A stretch of 64,000 bases of DNA from Rhizobium leguminosarum (lineage in GTDB: Bacteria; Pseudomonadota; Alphaproteobacteria; Rhizobiales; Rhizobiaceae). The translations under genes and the position numbers were made by a program. The DNA lies in assembly GCF_001679785.1 (NCBI RefSeq), contig NZ_CP016286.1, positions 4,598,501 to 4,662,500 on the forward strand, read 5' to 3'. Every line of letters starts with the position of its first letter. Position 1 is the first letter of the stretch. The notes under the pieces are model-generated. The model did not search any database. It had not been told where the DNA came from and saw nothing but the letters and a program-made list of their open reading frames with translations. Shown here in pieces: positions 36,206 to 45,520 of this stretch.

Positions 36206-36739
36206 TCAGCTGGCCCGCGCCGCTGCCCGGCGGCGTTCATTCACCGGCTGGTAGGCGAGCTTCTGGTGATAGCCGCAATAAGGCGAATTGTCGGGGGACT
36301 CGCAGCCGCAGAAATGGAAGTCGTCCTTCAGCGGATCGCCGACCGGCCACTTGCAGGTGCGTTCGGTCAGTTCCGTCAGGCCGAGGCGGCGCGAAATCGG
36401 CACCACCACGTTGCCTCTCGGCACGTATTCCATTTCCTCGATCGTTTCGATCTCGATCTCTTCCTTCAGCATCGTCGCGCCCTGCTGGCGGGTGACGGTG
36501 CGGGTCGTGATCCGCGAGGTGTAGTTCGGTGCGCGCGGCGCCGATGTGTTGCGCTTCGGCGTTCGCGCCGCAGTGTTGGTGCCGCCGGCCTTGGCACGGC
36601 CGGGAAGGCACAGCCGGTGCACTTTGCCGATGACCGCGTTTCTGCTGACCCCGCCAAGTTGTGCCGCGATCTGGCTGGCGCTCAGTCCTTCGGCCCAAAG
36701 CTTCTTGAGTTTCTCGACCCGCTCGTCTGTCCAGTTCAT
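36206..36739 (-). CDS. gcrA: Cell-cycle regulator GcrA
   Basis: 177 aa from the ATG at 36739 (MNWTDERVEKLKKLWAEGLS), the conserved GcrA N-terminus; the frame runs back to 36823. The helix-turn-helix SASQIAAQLGGVSRNAVIGK is at about 20-39. The C-terminal domain that binds sigma-70 includes CKWPVGDPLKDDFHFCGC at about 135-152, followed by SPYCGYHQKLAYQP. GcrA acts with sigma-70 at promoters methylated by CcrM at GANTC. Four GANTC sites lie upstream of this gene. Confidence 0.95.
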   Translation of the reverse strand: MNWTDERVEKLKKLWAEGLSASQIAAQLGGVSRNAVIGKVHRLCLPGRAKAGGTNTAARTPKRNTSAPRAPNYTSRITTRTVTRQQGATMLKEEIEIETIEEMEYVPRGNVVVPISRRLGLTELTERTCKWPVGDPLKDDFHFCGCESPDNSPYCGYHQKLAYQPVNERRRAAARAS

Positions 36740-36884
36740 GCCCTGTCTCCACCTTTTGCGTTGGTGATGGCAGAATCCCTCACCGTTGTCCCGGGAGCTC
36801 CGAAACAAGAAACGCTTGATCAATTTTGGTGACTAGTTCCGCCGCATGCAGTCTAGTAATTGATCTTTAACCTAGTGTGAGCCT

Positions 36885-36921
36885 GACTCCGTGACAAGAG
36901 TCGCATGAATCCGGATGAATC
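36885..36921. promoter_or_regulatory. Cluster of four GANTC (CcrM) sites upstream of gcrA
   Basis: GACTC 36885, GAGTC 36898, GAATC 36907 and GAATC 36917 within 37 bases. They sit 146-182 bases upstream of the gcrA start and about 240 bases before argD. By chance one site is expected per 256 bases. This fits methylation-dependent control, probably of gcrA. Elsewhere in the 36740-37159 gap I see no gene. Confidence 0.6.
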
Positions 36922-37159
36922 GAATTCGTAGTTTTCCCCAACTTGCTGCCCCTGCGTGTCATTTCTGCAATAATGCCTGTTGATGACTGAAAATGCCGCT
37001 GTACACCCTTGCTGCATACGCTAAGGGCGCAGTTTTGTTGACATTGCAGCGCGAAAAGGAAATAGTGCCACTCGCCGCCGCAAGGCGGCATTTTTGATTT
37101 TTCGGGCCTGGTTTCCTTAGCCGGAGTCATTGCCCGGCAACTTTGATGGAGATCGCGCC

Positions 37160-38359
37160 ATGGCTGAAGCCGCGCCGCTTTATGACACCTATTCTCGTGC
37201 CCCGCTGCGGTTCGAGCGAGGCGAGGGCGTATGGCTGGTCACCGAAACTGGCGAGCGATATCTCGATTTCGGCGCCGGCGTCGCCGTCACCTCCGTTGGC
37301 CACAGCAATCCGCATGTGGTCGGTGCATTGAAGGAGCAGGCCGACAAGGTCTGGCACCTGTCGAACATCTATGAGATCCCCGGCCAGGAGCGTCTGGCAA
37401 AACGGCTGACCGACGCCACTTTCGCCGACAAGGTGTTCTTCACCAACTCAGGCGCCGAGGCGCTCGAATGCGCAATCAAGACGGCGCGCCGCTATCAGTT
37501 TTCCAAGGGCCATCCCGAGCGTTTCCATATCATCACCTTCGAAGGCGCCTTCCACGGACGGACGCTGGCGACGATCGCCGCCGGCGGCCAGGAAAAATAT
37601 CTCGAAGGTTTCGGTCCCAAGGCGCCGGGTTTCGATCAGGTGGCTTTCGGCGACATCGAAGCGGTCCGCGCCGCGATCACCGAGGCGACGGCTGCCATCC
37701 TCATCGAGCCCGTGCAGGGCGAGGGCGGCGTCCGTCCTGCCACGCCTGAGTTCATGAAGGCGCTTCGCCAGCTCTGCGACGAGAACGGCCTGCTGTTGAT
37801 CCTCGACGAGGTTCAGACCGGCGTCGGCCGAACCGGCAAGCTCTTCGCCCATGAATGGTCTGGCATCACCCCCGACATCATGGCTGTCGCCAAGGGCATC
37901 GGCGGCGGTTTCCCGCTCGGCGCCTGCCTCGCAACGGCCGAGGCCGCCTCCGGCATGAAGGCCGGCACGCATGGCTCGACCTATGGCGGCAATCCGCTCG
38001 CCATGGCCGTCGGCAGCGCCGTGCTCGACATCATCCTTGCCGATGGCTTCCTCCAGCAGGTGCGCGACGTAGCACTTGTCTTCCGCCAGGGCCTCGCCTC
38101 GCTGAAGGATCGTTATCCCGACGTGATCGAAGATGTGCGCGGCGAGGGCCTTTTGCTCGGCATCAAGGCTGCCGTTCCCTCAGCCGAACTGCTGCAGGCG
38201 ATCCGCGCCGCCCATCTGCTCGGCGTGCCTGCCGGCGACAACGTCATCCGCCTTCTTCCGCCGCTCGTGGTCACCGCCGAGGAAGCCCGCGAGGGCCTTG
38301 CCCGCGTCGAACGCGCCGCCGAGAGCATTCGCGCCTCCAAGGTCAAGAAGACGGCTTGA
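37160..38359 (+). CDS. argD: Acetylornithine aminotransferase
   Basis: 399 aa from the ATG at 37160 ([19 protein letters not shown]), with GGAGA upstream. Class-III PLP aminotransferase: the [18 protein letters not shown] motif, [23 protein letters not shown] and [16 protein letters not shown] with the catalytic Lys in [14 protein letters not shown] (about 242). It converts N-acetylglutamate semialdehyde to N-acetylornithine in arginine synthesis. argF follows after 42 bases, forming an argD-argF-hslO cluster. Confidence 0.96.
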   Translation: MAEAAPLYDTYSRAPLRFERGEGVWLVTETGERYLDFGAGVAVTSVGHSNPHVVGALKEQADKVWHLSNIYEIPGQERLAKRLTDATFADKVFFTNSGAEALECAIKTARRYQFSKGHPERFHIITFEGAFHGRTLATIAAGGQEKYLEGFGPKAPGFDQVAFGDIEAVRAAITEATAAILIEPVQGEGGVRPATPEFMKALRQLCDENGLLLILDEVQTGVGRTGKLFAHEWSGITPDIMAVAKGIGGGFPLGACLATAEAASGMKAGTHGSTYGGNPLAMAVGSAVLDIILADGFLQQVRDVALVFRQGLASLKDRYPDVIEDVRGEGLLLGIKAAVPSAELLQAIRAAHLLGVPAGDNVIRLLPPLVVTAEEAREGLARVERAAESIRASKVKKTA

Positions 38360-38401
38360 AGAGATTGCCGCCTTCGGGCGCAGCACAGGTAAGAAGACGA
38401 T

Positions 38402-39316
38402 ATGAGCCCTAAACATTTCCTCGATCTTTCGGCGGTCACATCAGCCGATCTCAGAACCATCATGAACGATGCGCTTTCCCGCAAGCAGGCCTTCAAGGCA
38501 GGCCAGGGCGACAAGCCGCTCGCCGGCAAGATGCTGGCGATGATCTTCGAGAAGCCGTCGACGCGCACCCGCGTCTCCTTCGACGTCGGCATGCGCCAGC
38601 TCGGCGGCGAAACGCTGTTCCTGTCCGGCACCGAGATGCAGCTCGGCCGCGCCGAGACGATCGGCGACACCGCCAAGGTGCTGTCGCGCTATGTCGATGC
38701 GATCATGATCCGCACCACCGAGCATTCCAGGCTGCTGGAGCTTGCCCAGCATGCGACCGTGCCCGTGATCAATGCGCTGACGGATGACACCCATCCCTGC
38801 CAGATCATGGCCGATATCATGACCTTCGAAGAGCATCGCGGCCCGATCAAGGGCAAGACCATCGCCTGGACCGGCGACGGCAACAATGTGCTGCATTCGC
38901 TGGTCGAGGGTGCCGCGCGTTTCGGCTATCGCATGAACATGGCCGTGCCCCTTGGCTCGGAGCCAAAGGATCACTATCTGAACTGGGCCCGCAATGAGGG
39001 CGCCGAAATCATGCTTTGCCATGATGCCGACCGTGCGGTCGCCGGCGTCGATTGCGTGGTGACCGATACCTGGGTCTCCATGAATCAGGAACATCGGGCC
39101 CGGGGTCACAATGTCTTCCAGCCTTATCAGGTCAACGCGGCCTTGATGGCGAAAGCCGGCAATGATGCATTGTTCATGCATTGCCTGCCCGCCCATCGCG
39201 GTGAGGAAGTGACGGATGATGTGATTGACGGTCCGCAGTCCGTGGTCTTCGATGAGGCGGAAAACCGTCTTCATGCGCAGAAGTCCATTCTTGCTTGGTG
39301 CCTGGGCGCGATCTGA
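38402..39316 (+). CDS. argF: Ornithine carbamoyltransferase
   Basis: 304 aa. The carbamoyl-phosphate binding motif is seen as [13 protein letters not shown] at about 51-63. [12 protein letters not shown] and the [11 protein letters not shown] motif (about 129-139) follow. Ornithine-side residues lie in the [16 protein letters not shown] motif (about 260-275). It makes citrulline from ornithine and carbamoyl phosphate in the arginine pathway. It is downstream of argD. Confidence 0.97.
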   Translation: MSPKHFLDLSAVTSADLRTIMNDALSRKQAFKAGQGDKPLAGKMLAMIFEKPSTRTRVSFDVGMRQLGGETLFLSGTEMQLGRAETIGDTAKVLSRYVDAIMIRTTEHSRLLELAQHATVPVINALTDDTHPCQIMADIMTFEEHRGPIKGKTIAWTGDGNNVLHSLVEGAARFGYRMNMAVPLGSEPKDHYLNWARNEGAEIMLCHDADRAVAGVDCVVTDTWVSMNQEHRARGHNVFQPYQVNAALMAKAGNDALFMHCLPAHRGEEVTDDVIDGPQSVVFDEAENRLHAQKSILAWCLGAI

Positions 39317-39407
39317 ACCATAATCGGACGTCGAGAGTGAAAGATCTCGCGACCGCGCGAGCGAAGGGCACGCTGGCCCATCGCTCTGAAAACTAGGAGT
39401 GAAAGCC

Positions 39408-40400
39408 ATGGCAGAAGCTGCAGCCGCCCTCGGCCAGTTCGATTTCGCCGGCGATGACCATGTCGTCCCTTTCCAGGTGGAGGGGCTGGATGTGCGCGGC
39501 CGCGCCGTCCAGCTCGGCCCGATGCTCGATGCGATCCTAGAGCGCCATCATTATCCGGCACCCGTTGCCCGGCTGCTTGCCGAAGTCGTCGTGCTGACGG
39601 TGCTGCTTGGTACCTCGCTGAAGTTCGACGGCAAGTTCACGGTGCAGACCAAGGGCGACGGCCCGGTCGATCTTCTCGTCGCCGATTTCTCGACGCCGGA
39701 AAATGTCCGCGCCTATGCCCGTTTCGATCAGGCGCTGCTCAACAAGGCAATCGAGGCGGGTGAAACCGAGCCGGAGCAATTGCTCGGCAAGGGCGTGCTC
39801 GCCTTCACCATCGACCAGGGCAAGTTCAGTCAGCCCTACCAGGGCATCGTTCCGCTCGACGGCACCACGCTGGAAGAAATTGCCGGCGTCTATTTCCGCC
39901 AATCGGAGCAGATCCCGACGCGCGTGCGCCTCGCCGCGGCCGAACTCTTCGATCGCGACGATGCGGGCAAGCCGCGCCATCGCTGGCGGGCCGGCGGCCT
40001 CGTCGCCCAGTTCCTGCCGGAAGCGCCGGAGCGCATGCGCCAGCCGGATCTCCACGGCGGCGACGGCGACACCGGCAGCCGCCCGCATGGCGAGGACGAT
40101 GCCTGGCTCGAAGCCCGTTCGCTGGTCGAGACCATCGACGCCGATGAACTCACCGATCCGCTTGTCGGCACCGAGCGGCTGCTGTTCCGCCTGTTCCACG
40201 AACGCGGCGTCCGCGTCTACGAACCGCGCGCCGTCTTCGACCGCTGCAGCTGCTCGCGCGACAAGATCAAGGGCGTGCTGAAGGGCTTCTCGGCCGAGGA
40301 GATCGAGGCCAGCCAGGAAGATGGCGAAATCGCCGTGACCTGCGAATTCTGCTCGACCACTTACCGCTTCGAGCCGGCCGAGCTTCAGCCGGCGGAATAG
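39408..40400 (+). CDS. hslO: Hsp33 redox-regulated chaperone
   Basis: 330 aa from the ATG at 39408, with AGGAGTG upstream. The N-terminal HSP33 fold spans about 20-200. The redox zinc centre is complete: CSCSRDK (C-x-C, about 278-280) and CEFCSTTY (C-x-x-C, about 311-314). Oxidation of these Cys activates the holdase. It follows argF in the same orientation, as in other Rhizobiales. Confidence 0.95.
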   Translation: MAEAAAALGQFDFAGDDHVVPFQVEGLDVRGRAVQLGPMLDAILERHHYPAPVARLLAEVVVLTVLLGTSLKFDGKFTVQTKGDGPVDLLVADFSTPENVRAYARFDQALLNKAIEAGETEPEQLLGKGVLAFTIDQGKFSQPYQGIVPLDGTTLEEIAGVYFRQSEQIPTRVRLAAAELFDRDDAGKPRHRWRAGGLVAQFLPEAPERMRQPDLHGGDGDTGSRPHGEDDAWLEARSLVETIDADELTDPLVGTERLLFRLFHERGVRVYEPRAVFDRCSCSRDKIKGVLKGFSAEEIEASQEDGEIAVTCEFCSTTYRFEPAELQPAE

Positions 40401-40422
40401 GCGCGGTTCGCGCGAATGGCTG

Positions 40423-40559
40423 CCCCTCACCCTAACCCTCTCCCCGTAAACGGGGCGAGGGGACGTGCCTTGCGAGAGGTGGGCGAGGAACGGAGATGTC
40501 GGCGGCATGGTCCCTTCGCCCCGTTTACGGGGAGAAGGTGGCGGCAGCCGGATGAGGGG
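40423..40559. repeat. Rhizobial GC-rich palindromic intergenic repeat
   Basis: cccctcaccc...ctctccccgtaaacggggcgag on the left and gtcccttcgccccgtttacggggagaagg...gatgagggg on the right are inverted copies. It lies between the convergent hslO and apaG genes and may act as a transcription end. It uses the same words as 7507-7608. Confidence 0.72.
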
Positions 40560-40613
40560 CCGGTATCGGCGATCTCGTGGGCCGAGGTGTCGTGCCGCCT
40601 GTGGCGTTACACG

Positions 40614-41006
40614 TCAGTTGAGCACGCGCAGCAGCCCGGGTGAATCCAGCGAGAAGGCGGGGATGTCGACATCGAACATCTCGCCGTCGTCCGTTTCCAT
40701 CTGGTAATGGCCGAACATCAGCCCTGAGGGCGTGTCGAGCGGGCAGCCGGAGGAATATTCGTAGGTGTCGCCGGGGCTCAGCCGCGGCTGCTCGCCGACG
40801 ACGCCGGGGCCGGTCACCTCGTCCACCTGGCCGTTCTGGTCGGTGATGTTCCAGTAACGGTTGACCAGCCGAACGGCTATGCCGGAATTGTTGCTGATGA
40901 CAATCCGGTAACCCCAGACATAGCGGTCGTCTTCCGGATCGGATTGCTCCTCCAGATAGAACGGCTCGACGACTACTTCGATCTCTCTTGTGAGGGCGCG
41001 ATACAT
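40614..41006 (-). CDS. apaG: ApaG (Co2+/Mg2+ efflux-associated) protein
   Basis: 130 aa from the ATG at 41006 ([11 protein letters not shown]), the usual family start; the frame goes back to 41024. Conserved block [26 protein letters not shown] sequence ([11 protein letters not shown]), [21 protein letters not shown] and GLMFGHYQM define the DUF525/ApaG domain. It is a small beta-sandwich protein linked to metal-ion tolerance; the mechanism is unclear. Confidence 0.95.
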   Translation of the reverse strand: MYRALTREIEVVVEPFYLEEQSDPEDDRYVWGYRIVISNNSGIAVRLVNRYWNITDQNGQVDEVTGPGVVGEQPRLSPGDTYEYSSGCPLDTPSGLMFGHYQMETDDGEMFDVDIPAFSLDSPGLLRVLN

Positions 41007-41184
41007 GCCTTGCACCTTAGTCAAGATATGTTACCCGTATCTTATAAGAGGCCCTGTCCGTCAAGAAACGGAACAATTATCATCGCTGAAATGGCTGTGA
41101 TCCGAAGGCTTTTCGATCGTTAAGCCTAATTGTCAGTGTTAATTCGGTTTCGGAACGCCGCGGCGGGCGAACTTGTTCCCCCCC

Positions 41185-41246
41185 GGTCTCACCTTGGTGA
41201 GATCCGGTCTCACCTTGGGGAGATCTGGCCTCACCCAGTGAGATCT
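41185..41246. repeat. Three tandem 20-21-bp palindromic repeats
   Basis: Units at 41185-41205, 41206-41226 and 41227-41246. The first reads ggtctcaccttggtgagatc and the others differ at a few positions. Each unit is itself an inverted repeat (gtctcacc/ggtgagat). It is in the apaG-metZ gap. Confidence 0.8.
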
Positions 41247-41265
41247 GGGCACGGCCGAACCCCAA

Positions 41266-41310
41266 GCATGTCGCGCAAAAGTGTGCAGCGGTTTTGCGAT
41301 AACGACATGC
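41266..41310. repeat. RIME-like palindromic intergenic element
   Basis: Arms gcatgtcg / cgacatgc enclose caaaagtgtgcagcggttttg. It shares the 'aaaagtgt(g)nagcggtttt' core with elements at 14138 and 15709. Confidence 0.7.
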
Positions 41311-41379
41311 GTAAAAACAAAAACTAAAGCGCGAGGAGCGAATGCGACGCGCTTAGAGGTCCGGCCGCTTATCCCTAGA

Positions 41380-42564
41380 TCAGGCCGAGACCTTGGCAAG
41401 TGCCCGCGCGAAATCCTCGATCAGGTCATCGGTATCCTCGATGCCGGCCGACAGGCGGACCGTGCCCGGAGAAATGCCGAGTTCGGCGCGCGCCTCTTCG
41501 GTCAGGTTCTTGTGCGTCGTCGTTGCCGGATGGGTGATCAGGCTCTTGCTGTCGCCGAGATTGTTGGAGATCTTGATGATCTCGAGCGCGTTCTGCAGCG
41601 CGAAGGCCGCATCCTTGCCGCCCTTCAGCTCGAAGGCGACCAGCGTCGAGCCGCCGGTCATCTGCTTGGCGATGATATCGGCCTGCGGGTGGTCCTTGCG
41701 GCCCGGATAAATCACCTTGGCGACCTTGCCTTGCTCGGCCAGGAAGTCGGCGATCTTTGCCGCATTTTCGGTCTGCTGGCGCACGCGCAGCGGCAGCGTC
41801 TCGATGCCCTTCAACAGCGTCCAGGCGTTGAACGGCGACATCGCCGGGCCGGTATGGCGGAAATAATCGTGCAGGTTCTCGTCGATCCATTCCTTGTCCG
41901 AAAGCACGACGCCGCCGAGGCAGCGGCCCTGGCCGTCAATATGCTTGGTGGCGGAATAGACGACGATATGGGCGCCGAGTTCCAAAGGTTTCTGGAAGAG
42001 CGGTGTGGCGAAGACGTTGTCGACGACGACCTTGGCGCCGATCTGGTTGGCGAGCTTGGCAACGCCTGCGATATCGATCACTTCGAGCGTCGGATTGGTC
42101 GGGCTTTCCAGGAAGAACACCTTGGTCTTCGGCGTGATCGCTTTTTCCCAGTTCGCCAGATCCCGGCCGTCGATCAGCGTGCAGTCAATGCCGTATTTCG
42201 GTGCGAGCGTCTCGACGACCCAGCGGCAGGAACCGAAGAGGGCGCGGGCAGCGACGATATGATCGCCGGCCTTCAACTGGCAAAGGATGGCAGCGGTGAC
42301 GGCCGCCATGCCGGAAGCCGTGGCGCGGGCGTCTTCAGCACCTTCGAGCATGCACATGCGCTTTTCGAACATGTCGTTGGTGGGGCTGCCATAGCGGGCG
42401 TAGATGAAGCCCTCCGTCTCGCCCTTGAAGCGGGCTTCGGCCGCCTCCGACGTCTCGTAGACGAAGCCTTGGGTGAGATAGATTGCCTCGGACGTCTCGC
42501 CATATTGCGAACGCAGCGTGCCACCGTGAACGAGTTGGGTTGCCGGGCGCCAGGTCTTGCTCAT
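41380..42564 (-). CDS. metZ: O-succinylhomoserine sulfhydrylase
   Basis: 394 aa from the ATG at 42564 (MSKTWRPATQLVHGGTLRSQYGETSEA). Cys/Met metabolism PLP enzyme: YARYGSPTNDMFEKRM, the SGMAAVTAAI segment, FFLESPTNPTLEVIDI and the PLP Lys in YSATKHIDGQGRCLGGVV (about 201-218). It makes homocysteine from O-succinylhomoserine and sulfide. A SAM-II riboswitch and an intrinsic terminator lie in its leader, so SAM should turn it off. Confidence 0.96.
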   Translation of the reverse strand: MSKTWRPATQLVHGGTLRSQYGETSEAIYLTQGFVYETSEAAEARFKGETEGFIYARYGSPTNDMFEKRMCMLEGAEDARATASGMAAVTAAILCQLKAGDHIVAARALFGSCRWVVETLAPKYGIDCTLIDGRDLANWEKAITPKTKVFFLESPTNPTLEVIDIAGVAKLANQIGAKVVVDNVFATPLFQKPLELGAHIVVYSATKHIDGQGRCLGGVVLSDKEWIDENLHDYFRHTGPAMSPFNAWTLLKGIETLPLRVRQQTENAAKIADFLAEQGKVAKVIYPGRKDHPQADIIAKQMTGGSTLVAFELKGGKDAAFALQNALEIIKISNNLGDSKSLITHPATTTHKNLTEEARAELGISPGTVRLSAGIEDTDDLIEDFARALAKVSA

Positions 42565-42583
42565 GCCATCACCTTCACATAAC

Positions 42584-42612
42584 AAAAAAACCGGTCGCAA
42601 AAGCAGACCGGT
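42584..42612 (-). terminator. Intrinsic terminator in the metZ leader
   Basis: On the minus strand accggtc-N9-gaccggt is followed by TTTTTTT. The 5' arm can also pair with the gaccgggtt...aaccggtc segment (42606-42624), giving a competing hairpin. This suits transcriptional control by the adjacent SAM-II aptamer. Confidence 0.75.
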
Positions 42613-42623
42613 TTCAACCCGGT

Positions 42624-42679
42624 CTTTTTAGCCACTTGTTTAACGTGGCTGCAAGCCGACCGGCCAAATCACCACGGGA
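42624..42679 (-). promoter_or_regulatory. SAM-II riboswitch aptamer
   Basis: The minus strand reads tcccgtggtgatttggccgg, then cggcttgcagccacgttaaa and caagtggctaaaaag. These are the conserved blocks of the alphaproteobacterial metA-motif/SAM-II H-type pseudoknot (GTGGTGATTTG, CTTGCAGCCACGTTAAA and GGCTAAAAAG). It lies 60 bases upstream of the metZ start. Binding S-adenosylmethionine should reduce metZ expression. Confidence 0.93.
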
Positions 42680-42758
42680 TAATTCTGCAATACTGCTGTT
42701 AGCTGCTTGCGTCAATTCCCCGAGTTTGGTTTTGTCGGCGGCAAATGATGGATGAGGC

Positions 42759-43853
42759 ATGATGGCTCGCGAAACGGGAATTCTGGCGGATCGCGCGATC
42801 TCCGCGCTGTTCGAAACGGGGCGTCTGATCTCCGAGCGGGAGCTGGACCGCGACCAGATCCAGCCGGCAAGCCTCGATCTGCGCTTGGGCGGCAAGGCGT
42901 TTCGCGTGCGCGCCAGCTTCATGCCAGGCCCCTCGCATCTGGTGTCCGACAAGCTCGACCGGCTGAGCCTGCACGTGATCGACCTCTCCGAGGGGGCGGT
43001 GCTCGAAACCGGCTGCGTCTACATCGTGCCGCTGATGGAGAGCTTAGCGCTGCCGGCTGACATGTCGGCCTCGGCCAATCCGAAGAGCTCGACCGGGCGG
43101 CTGGATATCTTCACCCGCGTCATCACCGATTACGCCCAGGAATTCGACAAGATCCCATCAGGCTATTCCGGCCCGCTCTATCTCGAAATCAGCCCGCGCA
43201 CCTTCCCGATCGTCGTGCGCCGCGGCTCACGCCTGTCGCAGATCCGTTTCCGCGTCGGCCAGGCGCTGCTCGGCGAGCCGGAACTGTTGAAGCTGCACGA
43301 GAGCGAGACGCTGGTCGCCAGCAAGCTGCCGAACGTTTCCGGCGGCGGCATCGCCCTGTCGATCGACCTCGCCGGAGACAAGGACGGCCTGATCGGTTAT
43401 CGCGGCAAACATCACACTGCCGTCGTCGACGTCGACAAGAAGGCCGAGCACGACCTCTTCGATTTCTGGGAACCGCTCCACAGCCGCGGCCGCAACGAGC
43501 TGATCCTCGATCCCGATGAGTTCTATATCCTCGTCTCGCGCGAGGCCGTGCACGTGCCGCCGGATTACGCCGCCGAGATGACCCCCTTCGATCCGCTGGT
43601 CGGCGAGTTCCGCGTCCATTATGCCGGCTTCTTCGATCCGGGCTTTGGCCATGCGCCGGCCGGCGGCCGCGGCAGCCGCGCCGTGCTCGAAGTGCGCAGC
43701 CACGAAGTGCCCTTCATCCTCGAAGACGGCCAGATCGTCGGCCGCCTCGTCTACGAGCATATGCAGGAAAAGCCCGCCAGCCTCTACGGCTCCGGCCTCG
43801 GCTCCAACTACCAGGCCCAGGGCCTCAAACTCTCGAAGCACTTCCGCATCTGA
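42759..43853 (+). CDS. dcd: dCTP deaminase, double-length alphaproteobacterial form
   Basis: 364 aa; ATGATG gives two possible starts (42759, 42762). The N-terminal half has the Dcd motif IQPASLDLRLGGKAFRVRA (about 33-51) and ANPKSSTGRLDIFTRVITDY; the second half repeats a dUTPase-like jelly-roll fold with the HVPPDYAAEMTPFDPLVGEF and AGFFDPGFGHAPAGGRGSR blocks. E. coli Dcd is 193 aa, so this is a fused duplication, the usual form in this group. It deaminates dCTP to dUTP. Confidence 0.93.
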   Translation: MMARETGILADRAISALFETGRLISERELDRDQIQPASLDLRLGGKAFRVRASFMPGPSHLVSDKLDRLSLHVIDLSEGAVLETGCVYIVPLMESLALPADMSASANPKSSTGRLDIFTRVITDYAQEFDKIPSGYSGPLYLEISPRTFPIVVRRGSRLSQIRFRVGQALLGEPELLKLHESETLVASKLPNVSGGGIALSIDLAGDKDGLIGYRGKHHTAVVDVDKKAEHDLFDFWEPLHSRGRNELILDPDEFYILVSREAVHVPPDYAAEMTPFDPLVGEFRVHYAGFFDPGFGHAPAGGRGSRAVLEVRSHEVPFILEDGQIVGRLVYEHMQEKPASLYGSGLGSNYQAQGLKLSKHFRI

Positions 43854-43912
43854 GGCGTCGCATCCGACGCGACTTGACAGCCGCCCCTATCTGTTGGAAA
43901 TCTCGCATCGTC

Positions 43913-43986
43913 GCGGGTGTAGCTCAATGGTAGAGCAGCAGCTTCCCAAGCTGAATACGAGGGTTCGATTCCCTTCACCCGCTCCA
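43913..43986 (+). tRNA. tRNA-Gly (anticodon CCC), likely island attachment site
   Basis: gcgggtgtagctcaatggta... with acceptor gcgggtg/cacccgc, D-arm gagc, anticodon loop ttcccaa (anticodon CCC) and T-arm agggttcgattccct, then encoded CCA. A tyrosine integrase gene begins 187 bases downstream, the standard layout for an island integrated into the 3' end of a tRNA gene. I did not find the repeated 3' end (attR) in the window. Confidence 0.95.
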
Positions 43987-44173
43987 CTCACCCTCAAGCC
44001 AATTGTTTAGTAGCGTCCACAGACGTCCAATAAACCCATGTAAAATCAGTGGAATAAGAGGTTCCACGCCTCGCGCGCGCGTAGCGAAGTGCAACGAGGT
44101 GCAGTGACAGCCAGTAATTTTTTCGGTACAAAACTGCGGTACAAGGCTGCCAACTTAGAGGCCCATACCGTAA

Positions 44174-45385
44174 ATGGCGCTGACAGATGTTCAAATTAGA
44201 AATGCCAAAAAATCCGAAAAGCCCTACAAGCTGCCGGATGGAAAAGGCCTTTATCTCTATGTTTCGACGGCCGGTGGTAAGTCATGGAGGATCGACTACG
44301 CCTATTTTGGTAAGCGGAAGACGCTGACGCTAGGTGCTTATCCCGCCCTCGGACTTGCCGACGCTCGCACCCGGCGAGATGACGTCAAGAAAAAGCTATC
44401 AGAGGGTTTAGATCCGTCGCTGGCAAAAAAGCGAGAACAACTGGCTGCCAAAGCGGCGGCCGGAAACACGTTCGGTCTGATCACCGATGAATTCATCGCG
44501 AAGCTGCGCCGTGACAAGCGAGCCGAGCCGACCATCGACAAGAACACGTGGATGTTAAAGGTGCTCGCGAAGAAGCTTTCACCTTATCCAATAACCCAGA
44601 TTTCGGCGAAAGACGTCTTGGACGTCCTCAACGTGATTGAAAAGAGTGGACGCGTTGAGAGTGCGCTGGCCACTCGTTCAGCAATAGGGCGGGTCTTCCG
44701 ATTTGCCATAGCAACAGCAAGAGCGGAAAACGACCCGACCTCGGCATTGCGAGGCGCTCTTCAGCGGCATGTGCCCGTAAGCCACCCAGCCCTCACTAGC
44801 CGTAAGGAGCTTGGCGGCCTTATGAGAGCAATCTACGGGTATGAGGGCTGGCCGTCGCTTGTCGCAGCGTTAAAAATTCAAGCTCTTTGTTTTGCTCGCC
44901 CCGGGGAAACCCGCGCGATGCAATGGTCGGAACTCGATCTTGAAAATGCGGTTTGGACAATTCCTGCTGCAAAAACAAAGATGCGCCGCGAGCATCATGT
45001 TCCGCTCTCTCGTCAAGCTATCGAGGTCATCAGATATATGAAGGACGTGTGTGGTGACAAGCCACACGTTTTTCCGTCGATGATGTCTGGAAAGACTTTG
45101 CTTTCAGAAAATTCGATGAACTCTGCTCTGCGTCGTATGGGAGTGGGAGGGAATGAGCATACGGCGCATGGCTTTCGTTCATCGGCCAGCAGCATTTTGA
45201 ATGAATCCGGCAAGTTCAGCCCAGATGCGATTGAAGCTCAACTCGCACATCTGGACACACGGGAAGTGCGGCGAATTTATAACCGTGCGACATATTGGAA
45301 TGAGCGTGTTCAGATGATGCAATGGTGGGCTGACATGCTCCATGAAGAACGCACAAGCCCTCTGAGCAATGCACAGACGGTCTAG
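44174..45385 (+). CDS. Tyrosine recombinase (P4-type integrase)
   Basis: 403 aa. N-terminal DUF4102 (LTDVQIRNAKKSEKPYKLPDGKGLYL) and Arg-binding SAM-like domain, then the catalytic domain from about 215. Catalytic residues are visible: Arg in FARPGETRAMQWSEL, HxxR in HTAHGFRSSASSIL (about 320-333) and Tyr in IYNRATYWNER. It is intact. It catalyses integration of the island at tRNA-Gly and may catalyse its excision. Confidence 0.95.
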   Translation: MALTDVQIRNAKKSEKPYKLPDGKGLYLYVSTAGGKSWRIDYAYFGKRKTLTLGAYPALGLADARTRRDDVKKKLSEGLDPSLAKKREQLAAKAAAGNTFGLITDEFIAKLRRDKRAEPTIDKNTWMLKVLAKKLSPYPITQISAKDVLDVLNVIEKSGRVESALATRSAIGRVFRFAIATARAENDPTSALRGALQRHVPVSHPALTSRKELGGLMRAIYGYEGWPSLVAALKIQALCFARPGETRAMQWSELDLENAVWTIPAAKTKMRREHHVPLSRQAIEVIRYMKDVCGDKPHVFPSMMSGKTLLSENSMNSALRRMGVGGNEHTAHGFRSSASSILNESGKFSPDAIEAQLAHLDTREVRRIYNRATYWNERVQMMQWWADMLHEERTSPLSNAQTV

Positions 45386-45520
45386 ATGTCCTAATTGCCG
45401 CGCTGGATTAATTGCTCGAATCCAGACTCAGCAGGGCTTGCCTCAAAGAGACTGGCGTCTATTTGCGCGCCTCTTGCCCAGTTCAAAGACTCAACTTAGG
45501 GTGCAGCCGGTCCCAGATCG

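Noticed and set aside
36867..37130. 87-codon minus-strand frame between gcrA and argD
   Set aside because: No ribosome site and no family resemblance; it crosses the GANTC cluster.
43913..43986. A second tRNA-Gly 3' end (attR) within the window
   Set aside because: I looked for ggttcgattcccttcaccc downstream and saw no convincing repeat; the other end is probably outside.
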